A stretch of DNA of 64,000 nucleotides from an uncultured Isoptericola sp. (GTDB lineage: Bacteria > Actinomycetota > Actinomycetes > Actinomycetales > Cellulomonadaceae), in the NCBI GenBank assembly GCA_947497265.1, contig CANMFP010000011.1, forward strand, positions 1-64,000, given 5' to 3'. The translations under genes and the position numbers were made by a program. The notes under the pieces were generated by a model that saw nothing but the letters and a program-made list of their open reading frames with translations, did no database searches and had not been told where the DNA came from. Each line of letters starts with the position of its first letter. Position 1 is the first letter of the stretch. Below are positions 57,272 through 64,000 of the stretch, piece after piece.

Positions 57272-57834
57272 GACGTCTCGCCGAGGAGGTCGAGCGCGCG
57301 GGTGACCACGACGCCGAGGCGGGTCTCGCCGTCGGGCAGCCCCGGCATCGCGAGCAGCGCCGCCGTGCAGGCGGCCAGGCAGGCTGCTGCGGCGACGGCG
57401 GCGTCGAGGCGGGGCACGCCGTCGGCCACGAGGGCGTCGGCGATCGCGCGCTCGGTGTCGGCGGTGGCGGCGACCATGGCGGCGCGCAGGGACGGGTGCG
57501 CGGCGACCAGCCGGACGCGGCGCGTGGCCGTGGCGTCCTCGACCGGCTCGATCGTGCCGAGCGCGGCGAGCATGCCGCGGCGGACACGCTCGACGGGGGC
57601 GAGCCCGCGCGGCTGGGCAGCGACCGCCCGGGCGATGAGCGGGTCGTAGGGGTCGGAGACGAGGACGGAGTCCTTGGTGGGGAAGTGCCGGAAGAACGTC
57701 ATCTGCGTGACGCCGGCGGCCGTGGCGATCCGGGCGACGGTGGTCGTGTCGTACCCCTCGCGCTCGAACAGGTCGAGGGCCGCGGCGAGGATGCGTTCCC
57801 GGGTGCGCAGCGCCCGGGGGGTGGGGACGGTCAC
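57268..57834 (-). CDS. TetR-family regulator of the adjacent ABC exporter
   Basis: The protein has 188 residues from GTG 57834 (VTVPTPRALRTRERILAAAL). HTH: DLFEREGYDTTTVARIATAA then GVTQMTFFRHFPTKDSVLVS. The C-terminal domain is Ala-rich. ATG 57858 was rejected as start because it is the edge of a perfect palindrome containing a -10 (TAACAT, 7 nt before GTG 57834); the message is probably leaderless. It is the first gene of the TetR-ATPase-permease operon and divergent from dnaX. Confidence 0.92.
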   Translation of the reverse strand: MTVPTPRALRTRERILAAALDLFEREGYDTTTVARIATAAGVTQMTFFRHFPTKDSVLVSDPYDPLIARAVAAQPRGLAPVERVRRGMLAALGTIEPVEDATATRRVRLVAAHPSLRAAMVAATADTERAIADALVADGVPRLDAAVAAAACLAACTAALLAMPGLPDGETRLGVVVTRALDLLGETS

Positions 57835-57841
57835 GGGTCCT

Positions 57842-57858
57842 ATGTTAGTCACTAACAT
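57842..57858. promoter_or_regulatory. TetR operator overlapping the -10 of its own gene
   Basis: ATGTTAGT-G-ACTAACAT is a perfect 8-bp inverted repeat. Its minus-strand TAACAT (57847-57842) is positioned as the -10 of the regulator, so binding would directly block transcription of the whole operon. Confidence 0.75.
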
Positions 57859-57924
57859 TGTGCGTGGCGAGACGTGACGGACCGGGAGGTGTCCCTGTCA
57901 GCCCCGGCGTCTATCGTTGCGTGC

Positions 57925-60456
57925 GTGTCCACCGCTCTGTACCGCCGCTACCGGCCCGAGACCTTCGCCGAGGTGATCGGCCAGGAGCACGTCACCGCGC
58001 CGCTCATGCAGGCGTTGCGCAGCGGGCGCGTCAACCACGCCTACCTCTTCTCCGGGCCGCGAGGCTGCGGCAAGACGACCTCGGCACGCATCCTCGCGCG
58101 CACGCTCAACTGCGCCCGCAACACCCCGGAGAAGCCGCTCGACACGCCCTGCGGCGAGTGCCCGTCGTGCGTCGAGCTGGCACGCGGCGGCTCCGGGTCG
58201 CTCGACGTCGTCGAGATCGACGCGGCCTCGCACAACGGCGTGGACGACGCGCGCGACCTGCGTGAGCGCGCCACGTTCGCCCCCGCGCGCGACCGGTACA
58301 AGATCTTCATCCTCGACGAGGCCCACATGGTCACCCAGCAGGGCTTCAACGCGCTGCTGAAGATCGTCGAGGAGCCGCCGCCGCACATCAAGTTCGTGTT
58401 CGCGACGACGGAGCCCGACAAGGTCATCGGCACCATCCGGTCACGCACCCACCACTACCCGTTCCGGCTCGTGCCCCCGGACGTCCTGGGCCCGTACCTC
58501 GACGAGCTGTGCGCCGCCGAGGGCGTCGAGATCGGCGCGGGGGTCGTGCCGCTCGTGACGCGCGCCGGCGGCGGCTCCGTACGTGACTCGCTGTCCGTCA
58601 TGGACCAGCTCATCGCCGGGGCGACGGGCGGCTCGGTCGAGTACGACACCGCCGTCGGCCTCCTCGGGTTCACGCACGCCACCCTGCTGGACGACGTCGT
58701 GGACGCCCTCGCGGCGCGCGACGGCGCCTCGATCTTCCGGGTGGTCGACCAGATCATCGCGACGGGGCACGAGCCGCGCCGGTTCGTCGAGGACGTCCTC
58801 GAACGGCTGCGCGACCTCGTCGTCATCGCCGTCTCCGGGGACGCCGCGGGCGCGGTGCTGCGCGACCTGCCCTCGGACCAGCTCGAGCGCATGACCGAGC
58901 AGGCGACCCACCTCGGGCTCGCCGAGCTGTCCCGCGCGGCCGACCTGGTCAACTCCGCCCTCACCGAGATGACCGGCGCCACCTCGCCACGCCTGCACCT
59001 CGAGCTGCTGTGCGCCCGCCTCCTGCTGCCCGGCGCCGACGACGGTACCGACGGACTCGCCGCGCGCATCGACCGGCTGGAGCGAGGCGCCATCGCCGCG
59101 GCACCGGCCGGCATGCCCGCCGCTGCCGGCGACCGGCCCGGCCCGGGTGCAGAACCGGCGCCGACGGCGGCACCCGCCGCGGACGGCCAGGGCGGCGGCA
59201 CGGGGGCCGGGAGCACGGCAGGGCTGTCCGGCGCGGCGGCCGCGCGGGCTGCCCTGCAGCAGAGCCGACGACCCGTCGCCCGGGACGTGGGCTCGAGCCC
59301 CGAGAGCGTGTCCGCGGCGTCCGCCACCGAGCCTGCGTCCGACCCGCAGCGCGAGTCCGAGCCCGAGCCCGCGTCCGACACCGATCGCGAGCAGGGGATC
59401 GACCGTGAGCCTGTCTCTGATCCCCAGAGCGAGCCCGAGGCTGTGCGTGAGCCGGAGCCTGAGCGCGCGGCGGAGGTCGCACCCGGTCCTCCGGCGCCCA
59501 CCGAGCCCGTCACCGACGAACCGGAGGCCGCGGTCCCGTCCGAACCGCCGGCCGCCGAGCCCTCCGTGGAGCCGGCGTCCGGCCCCGCACCGGTGCACAC
59601 TCCTGCGGCGGCGACCGAGCCGTCCTCCGGATCTTCCGAGGTGACGGCCGAGCTGGTGCGGCGACGCTGGGACGAGGTGGTCGCGAACCTGTCCAGCCCG
59701 GTCACCCGCGCCCTCGTGGGCCCCAACGCCCAGGTGGCCTCGCTGTCCGGGGGAGTGCTGCGGATCGCCTTCGACGCGGAGGGCATGGCTCGCACGTTCT
59801 CCGCGCAGCCGCGGCACGTCGACGCGGTGGTCGATGCCGTCTTCCAGACCCTCGGGGTGCAGGTACGCCTCGAGGCGACCGTCGGCGCGCCCGGACCGAC
59901 CGAACAGCCGACCCCGCCGAGCCCGAGCGTGCCCGACGCGGCCCCGGACGGCGGGCCTCGAGGAGCCGCTGTCGCGCCGGCAGGATCGCCGCGCGGCGGA
60001 GTGTCCGTCGCGCGCGTCGACGACACGCCTCCCTCAACGGCCTCGGCCTCTGAGCCGGCAGGCCAGTCGGCCCAGTCGGCTCAGTCGGCCGCCGATGCCG
60101 CCGACGCGGCCTGGCTCGCCGGGTCGTCGTCGTCGCCCTCGGACGGTGCGTCGGCCACCGCGCCGTCGGCCACCGCGCCGTCGACCGCCGCGCCGTCGAC
60201 CGCCGCGCCGTCGACCGCCGCGCCGTCGACCGCCGCGCCGTCGGCCGCTGCGCAGACGCCCCGCCAGGCGGCCGAGCAGGCCGCGGCCGCGTCCCGAGAA
60301 CGGGAGCAGTCGGAGCGGGCGCGCCCGTCCGGGGGCGGCTACGACGACGCCTCGGACGACGACCCCGACATCGCCTCCACAGGGCTGCTCGGGGTGCCGC
60401 TCGTCGTGAAGGTGCTGGACGGCACGATCCTGGAGGAGGTCGCCGACCAGCCGTGA
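57925..60456 (+). CDS. dnaX: DNA polymerase III subunits gamma and tau
   Basis: The protein has 843 residues. The clamp-loader AAA+ domain begins MSTALYRRYRPETFAEVIGQ (GTG start), Walker A GPRGCGKT at 44-51, zinc Cys 63, 76, 79 and 82, DEAH at 131-134, and EPPPHIKFVFATTEPDKV. The C-terminal third is a low-complexity Ala/Pro/Glu/Ser linker with a conserved WDEVVANLSSPVTRALVGPN island near residue 590, and ends VPLVVKVLDGTILEEVADQP. It loads the sliding clamp at the fork. A -10-like TATCGT 7 nt before GTG 57925 suggests leaderless expression. No -1 frameshift heptamer for a separate gamma was identified. Confidence 0.96.
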   Translation: MSTALYRRYRPETFAEVIGQEHVTAPLMQALRSGRVNHAYLFSGPRGCGKTTSARILARTLNCARNTPEKPLDTPCGECPSCVELARGGSGSLDVVEIDAASHNGVDDARDLRERATFAPARDRYKIFILDEAHMVTQQGFNALLKIVEEPPPHIKFVFATTEPDKVIGTIRSRTHHYPFRLVPPDVLGPYLDELCAAEGVEIGAGVVPLVTRAGGGSVRDSLSVMDQLIAGATGGSVEYDTAVGLLGFTHATLLDDVVDALAARDGASIFRVVDQIIATGHEPRRFVEDVLERLRDLVVIAVSGDAAGAVLRDLPSDQLERMTEQATHLGLAELSRAADLVNSALTEMTGATSPRLHLELLCARLLLPGADDGTDGLAARIDRLERGAIAAAPAGMPAAAGDRPGPGAEPAPTAAPAADGQGGGTGAGSTAGLSGAAAARAALQQSRRPVARDVGSSPESVSAASATEPASDPQRESEPEPASDTDREQGIDREPVSDPQSEPEAVREPEPERAAEVAPGPPAPTEPVTDEPEAAVPSEPPAAEPSVEPASGPAPVHTPAAATEPSSGSSEVTAELVRRRWDEVVANLSSPVTRALVGPNAQVASLSGGVLRIAFDAEGMARTFSAQPRHVDAVVDAVFQTLGVQVRLEATVGAPGPTEQPTPPSPSVPDAAPDGGPRGAAVAPAGSPRGGVSVARVDDTPPSTASASEPAGQSAQSAQSAADAADAAWLAGSSSSPSDGASATAPSATAPSTAAPSTAAPSTAAPSTAAPSAAAQTPRQAAEQAAAASREREQSERARPSGGGYDDASDDDPDIASTGLLGVPLVVKVLDGTILEEVADQP
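60146..60251 (+). repeat. 15-bp tandem repeat inside dnaX
   Basis: Six or so units of GCGCCGTCG(A/G)CC(G/A)CC encode a repeated Ala-Pro-Ser-Thr-Ala in the tau linker. The array stays in frame, so copy number can vary without harming the protein. Confidence 0.75.
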
Positions 60457-60490
60457 GGACCCCGGCGGGACGGTGCGGCAGACTGGCCCC

Positions 60491-62029
60491 GTGCCGACGA
60501 CGACACCGACCGCCCCCGCCCGCCTTCCCCGCGCCACCCCGGAGTCGCACGGGGTGGACCAGGCCGTCCTCGAACGCCTCGTCGCGACGCTCGACGGCCT
60601 CCGCGACGTCCACAGCCTCATGGTGCTCCGCCACGGCTCGGTGGTCGCCGAGGCATGGTGGCACCCCTACGCACCCGACGAGACGCACACCATGTTCTCG
60701 GTGTCGAAGTCCTTCACGGCCACCGCCGTCGGCCTCGCGGCGGCGGAGGGTCTGCTGCGCACCGACGACCGCGTGATCGACCTGCTGCCCGACGACGCCC
60801 CCGCCGAGCCGAGCGCCCACCTGTCCGCCATGACCGTCCGTGACCTGCTGACGATGACGTCCGGTCACGGCACCGACACGATGAACTTCACCCTGACGAA
60901 CCTGCACGTCCCCGGGTCGAGCTGGGCGCAGGCGATCCTGGCGTCGCCGGTCGTCCACGAGCCCGGGACGCGCTTCGTCTACAACACGGGCGCCACCTAC
61001 CTGCTCTCCGCGATCCTGCACCGGCTCACGGGCGAGCGGCTCCTCGACTACCTCACGCCGCGCCTGCTCGCCCCGCTGGGCATCACAGGCGCCACCTGGG
61101 AGCAGTGCCCGCGGGGCATCGACGTCGGTGGCTACGGTCTGCGCCTCACCACCGAGGAGCTCGCGGTGTTCGGCCAGCTGTTGCTGCAGCGCGGCACCTG
61201 GGGCGGCGAGCAGCTCGTCCCGGCCGCCTGGGTGGACGAGATGACCGCCGCCCAGGTGCCCAACGGCCCCGACCAGAACGCCGAGTGGGCGCAGGGCTAC
61301 GGGTACCAGTTCTGGCGCTGCCGCGGTGACGCGTACCGAGCCGACGGCGCCTTCGGGCAGTTCTGCGTGGTGTCGCCGGGACGCGACATGGTCGTGGTCC
61401 TCACCGCGGGCGCGCAGGCCACGCACCTCGAGCTCGGGGCGGCCCTCGACGCGATGGACGCCGTCGTCGGTGCAGCGCCCGGAGCAGGAGCCCCGGCCGA
61501 CGGCGGTTCCTTCTCGCCCCGGGACCTCGCGGTCGCAGTGCCGCACGGCACGGCGCACGAACCGCTCGAGGACTTCGTACGCGGCTCGACGTTCACCCTC
61601 GAGGGGCACGACGGCGGAGCACCGGACACGCCGGACGGCCCGCAGCCGGGTTCGCCCGCCCGGCACACCCGGTCCGTGCTGCGCTGGCACAGCGTCGGCA
61701 TCGACCGCAAGGGTGACGAGATCGAGCTCGGCTGGGCCCTCGAGGGCAGCGCCGAGCGGCAGGTGGTGCGCTGCGGCGTCGGCCACTGGGTGCTGAGCCG
61801 TGCCCGGGTCGACGACGAGGACCTGGCGGTCGCGGGCGCCGCCGCCTGGACGGCTCCGCACGAGCTGACGTGCCGTCTCCTGTGGCGCGGGACGCCCTTC
61901 GCCCTCGACGCACGCCTGACGTTCGGCGGCGACGGCGAGGGACGGTGGGTCGAGCTGGCCGTGGACCAGAACGTGTCGTTCGGGCCGACGGCGCTGCTGC
62001 GTGCCACCGGGCTGGGCGCCACGCCCTGA
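60491..62029 (+). CDS. Serine hydrolase, beta-lactamase fold with C-terminal beta domain
   Basis: The protein has 512 residues from GTG 60491, 6 nt after a CAGACT. Residues about 15-335 form the class C PBP fold: HTMFSVSKSFTATAVGLAA (SxxK, Ser about 74), LLTMTSGHGTDTM, RFVYNTGATYLLSAI (YxN) and DGAFGQFCVVSPGRDMVVVL for the third motif. The remaining 170 or so residues (SVLRWHSVGIDRKGDEIELG; RVDDEDLAVAGAAAWTAPHE) are a separate beta-rich domain seen in some esterase-like members. There is no signal peptide. The substrate is unknown. Confidence 0.88.
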   Translation: MPTTTPTAPARLPRATPESHGVDQAVLERLVATLDGLRDVHSLMVLRHGSVVAEAWWHPYAPDETHTMFSVSKSFTATAVGLAAAEGLLRTDDRVIDLLPDDAPAEPSAHLSAMTVRDLLTMTSGHGTDTMNFTLTNLHVPGSSWAQAILASPVVHEPGTRFVYNTGATYLLSAILHRLTGERLLDYLTPRLLAPLGITGATWEQCPRGIDVGGYGLRLTTEELAVFGQLLLQRGTWGGEQLVPAAWVDEMTAAQVPNGPDQNAEWAQGYGYQFWRCRGDAYRADGAFGQFCVVSPGRDMVVVLTAGAQATHLELGAALDAMDAVVGAAPGAGAPADGGSFSPRDLAVAVPHGTAHEPLEDFVRGSTFTLEGHDGGAPDTPDGPQPGSPARHTRSVLRWHSVGIDRKGDEIELGWALEGSAERQVVRCGVGHWVLSRARVDDEDLAVAGAAAWTAPHELTCRLLWRGTPFALDARLTFGGDGEGRWVELAVDQNVSFGPTALLRATGLGATP

Positions 62030-62164
62030 GGCTGACCCGCCCTGAGCCCGCACCGCACCGTCGGGCACGATCTGACAGATGTCATGGATGGACCGTGGGA
62101 ACCGCACGGCGACCGGTGATCACGGGCACTACCTGCGGCGTCGTCCGCGGGACAGGATCGTGGC

Positions 62165-63109
62165 ATGACCTTCGAACCGATCGTCTCCCTGCGGGGGGTG
62201 CGACGCCGGTACGGCCCGTTCGAGGCCGTGCGGGGCGTCGACCTGGACCTGCGGCGAGGCGAGCTGCTGGCCCTGCTCGGCACCAACGGTGCCGGCAAGA
62301 CGTCGCTGGTCGAGCTCGTCGAAGGGCTGGCCCCCGCGGACGCCGGGCAGATCCGCGTGCTGGGTCACGACCCGTACCGCGAGCGCTCGCGCATCGTCGG
62401 GGGTCTGGGCGTGATGCTCCAGGAGGCGGGGTTCTCGTCCGACCTGACGACCGTCGAGACGATGCGCATGTGGGCCGGCACCCTCGCCCGCCCGCGCCCG
62501 GTCGACGAGGTGCTGGCCGACCTGGCGCTGACGTCCCGCGCCGACGTGCGCGTGGGCAGCCTCTCCGGCGGTGAACGACGACGGCTCGACCTGGCGCTCG
62601 CGATCCTCGGCCACCCGGAGCTGCTGGTCCTGGACGAGCCGACCACCGGCCTGGACCCGGAGAGCCGCCGCGCGGTGTGGCGGCTGGTGCGCGGGCTGCT
62701 CGAGGACGGTGCCACCGTCCTGCTGACCACGCACTACCTCGAGGAGGCCGAGGAGCTCGCCGACCGCGTCGCGATCATGCGCGCCGGGCGGGTGGTGCGC
62801 GAGGGGACGGTCGCCGAGGCGGTCGCCGCGGAGCCGGCACGGATCGAGTTCGTCCCGCACGACGGGCCGGGGGCCACGTTGCGGCTCACGACGACGGACC
62901 TGCCGGCGATGCCCGGACTGGTGCACGCCGACGTCGACCGGGGCCGGGTGCGGGTGCGGACCTCCGCGCTGCAGGAGGACCTGGAGATCGTGCTGACCTG
63001 GGCCCGCGAGCACGGGCTGCGCCTGGAGGAGCTGGAGGCCCGGTCGGCGTCCCTCGAGCAGGCGTTCCTCTCGCTCGCCGAGGGGACGGACGAGGAGGTG
63101 GCGGCATGA
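62165..63109 (+). CDS. ABC-2 exporter ATPase
   Basis: The protein has 314 residues. Motifs: LLALLGTNGAGKTSLVELVE (Walker A), GVMLQEAGFSSDLT (Q-loop), VGSLSGGERRRLDLALAILG (signature), ELLVLDEPTTGLDPESRR (Walker B) and LLTTHYLEEAEELADRVAIM (switch). The C-terminal 90 or so residues are a regulatory domain common in DrrA/CcmA-type exporters. A CAGGAT lies 6 nt before the ATG. It overlaps the permease gene (ATGA). Confidence 0.93.
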   Translation: MTFEPIVSLRGVRRRYGPFEAVRGVDLDLRRGELLALLGTNGAGKTSLVELVEGLAPADAGQIRVLGHDPYRERSRIVGGLGVMLQEAGFSSDLTTVETMRMWAGTLARPRPVDEVLADLALTSRADVRVGSLSGGERRRLDLALAILGHPELLVLDEPTTGLDPESRRAVWRLVRGLLEDGATVLLTTHYLEEAEELADRVAIMRAGRVVREGTVAEAVAAEPARIEFVPHDGPGATLRLTTTDLPAMPGLVHADVDRGRVRVRTSALQEDLEIVLTWAREHGLRLEELEARSASLEQAFLSLAEGTDEEVAA

Positions 63110-63924
63110 TCGGCTCGACCGCTCCCGCGGACGCCCGACCGGCGTCACGGACCCGGCGTCTGCTCGCGCTGGCCCGCGCCGAGACGCTGCTCCTGGTCCG
63201 CAACCGTGCGGCACTGGCCAACGCGCTCCTGCTCCCCGTCGGGTTCGTCGGGCTGTTCGCCGTGCTCGGCGGGGTGGGCGACGACGACGCCTCCGGCCAG
63301 GCCGTGGCGGCCGGAGTGCTCGCGATGCTGCTCGTCGTCGCCCTGATCTTCGTCGTCTACTACAACCTCACCACCGCGTACGTCGCGCGCCGGGAGGATC
63401 GCGTGCTCCAGCGGCTGCTGACCGGCTCCACCACGCGCGTCGACGCGCTGCTCGCACCCGCGCTGCCCGCCGTCGTCGTCGTCGTCCTCGTCCAGCTCGG
63501 GCTCGGCTACGCGGCGGTGTCCGCCATGATCGAGCCACCGGGCATGGCCAACCCGGTGCTGGTGCTCGTCGCCGCGCTGGGCGGTGCGGTGGTGCTGGGG
63601 GCGATCGCGGCCGCGACCGCGGGCTTCTCGAGGACCGTGGAGTCCGTCCAGCTCACCACGCTGCCGGCGATCGTGCTGATCCTGCCGTTCGCAGGGCTGT
63701 TCCCCACCCCGGACGCGATCAGCACCGTCGCGCGCTTCACGCCGCTGCGGCCGGTGACGGAGCTCATGGGGCTGGGCCTCACGGGGACCGACGCCGCCGG
63801 GCAGACGCTGTCGTTCGTCGAGACCTTCGGTGCGGCGGGCCTCCCGGTCCTCGTGCTCGCCGGATGGACGACGCTCGGTGTCCTGGCGGCACGGCGATGG
63901 ATGCGCTGGGCACCGCGACGTTGA
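63106..63924 (+). CDS. ABC-2 exporter permease
   Basis: The protein has 272 residues with six TM helices in the ABC-2 layout: AETLLLVRNRAALANALLLP, AAGVLAMLLVVALIFVVYYN, LTTAYVARREDRVLQRLLTG (the cytoplasmic coupling Arg/Glu helix), LLAPALPAVVVVVLVQLGLG, GAVVLGAIAAATAGFSRTVE and TLPAIVLILPFAGLFPTPDA. It works with the preceding ATPase. Loci of this type are often followed by a DesK/LiaS-type histidine kinase and response regulator; the next gene starts at 63960 but is cut off. Confidence 0.93.
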   Translation: MIGSTAPADARPASRTRRLLALARAETLLLVRNRAALANALLLPVGFVGLFAVLGGVGDDDASGQAVAAGVLAMLLVVALIFVVYYNLTTAYVARREDRVLQRLLTGSTTRVDALLAPALPAVVVVVLVQLGLGYAAVSAMIEPPGMANPVLVLVAALGGAVVLGAIAAATAGFSRTVESVQLTTLPAIVLILPFAGLFPTPDAISTVARFTPLRPVTELMGLGLTGTDAAGQTLSFVETFGAAGLPVLVLAGWTTLGVLAARRWMRWAPRR

Positions 63925-63959
63925 GCCCTTCCCGATCCAGGACGTGGCAGGCTGACAGC

Positions 63960-64000
63960 GTGAGCCCTCGCCAGACCGCGTCCGTCCCGCACTCCGCGTC
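63960..64000 (+). CDS. Start of a gene cut by the right edge
   Basis: GTG 63960 lies 6 nt after CAGGCT (63948-63953), the same leaderless layout as upstream genes. Thirteen codons are visible (VSPRQTASVPHSA). From the context after an ABC-2 exporter a sensor kinase is likely, but the residues seen cannot show it. Confidence 0.45.
   Translation, partial: MSPRQTASVPHSA

Noticed and set aside
57858..57925. ATG 57858 as the TetR start and ATG/GTG codons upstream of dnaX as its start
   Set aside because: These codons fall inside the palindromic operator and the -10 boxes; family N-termini match the later starts.
60146..60251. Possible CRISPR-like repeat array
   Set aside because: Units are 15 bp, contiguous and in frame within dnaX, with no spacers.

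Overview
The window comes from a very GC-rich actinobacterium. The evidence is near-universal G/C at third codon positions, many GTG starts, a mycothiol-linked thioredoxin-fold protein like Rv2466c, an F420/LLM-type oxidoreductase, a LytR_C cell-wall protein, an MgtA-like mannosyltransferase, and many genes whose start codon lies 6-8 nt after a -10 box (leaderless transcripts). The carbohydrate-active set (GH81, GH35, CE12-type esterase, cellulose-synthase-like GT2) suggests the Cellulomonadaceae/Promicromonosporaceae side of the Micrococcales. That placement is inference.

Layout. 0-2.5 kb is a loose accessory stretch: an edge-truncated GNAT (TacT-like) acetyltransferase, small DUF-type proteins and duplicated intergenic sequence. 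2.5-10 kb holds regulator/target pairs (HxlR with an SRPBCC protein, TetR with a DUF1772 protein), a CPBP protease, an SDR, a RibD_C reductase and a serine hydrolase. 10-14.7 kb is a minus-strand envelope cluster: GT87-like transferase, MgtA-like GT4, second GT4, SGNH hydrolase and a membrane protein. 14.8-17.5 kb has mntH behind a strong palindromic operator and an acyl-CoA dehydrogenase. 17.6-20.6 kb has a frameshifted epimerase/helical-domain fusion, a GT2 and a membrane protein. 20.8-27 kb has an orphan sugar-binding lipoprotein, a TetR-pnuC pair and a complete ECF vitamin transporter (fused ATPases, EcfT, YkoE-like S component).

29-33.8 kb contains the most interesting operon: a membrane beta-glycan synthase, an HlyD-like periplasmic adaptor and a GH81 endo-beta-1,3-glucanase lipoprotein. 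The three genes are joined by 4-nt overlaps and lie behind a promoter whose transcript would begin with a large hairpin. This is a candidate beta-1,3-glucan (curdlan-like) production system. 34-41 kb has a GH35 beta-galactosidase, tRNA-Ser(GGA), the 4.5S SRP RNA and a methionine importer (metQ, metN, metI) with a 75-nt hairpin between metQ and metN.

41-50.8 kb has LysR, MarR and MerR regulators with their likely targets. Two paralogous MerR regulators each sit beside an alpha/beta hydrolase whose promoter has a 19-bp spacer carrying the same CTGTG-N7-CACAG palindrome, so these look like two copies of one regulatory module. 50.8-57.9 kb has an MFS exporter with tandem TetR-type operators, an AhpD-like/pirin pair, a CE12-type esterase and a TetR-ABC exporter operon. 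57.9-64 kb has dnaX with a repeat-rich linker, a serine hydrolase and an ABC-2 exporter, and ends in the first codons of another gene. No CRISPR array, prophage, transposase or integrase was found.
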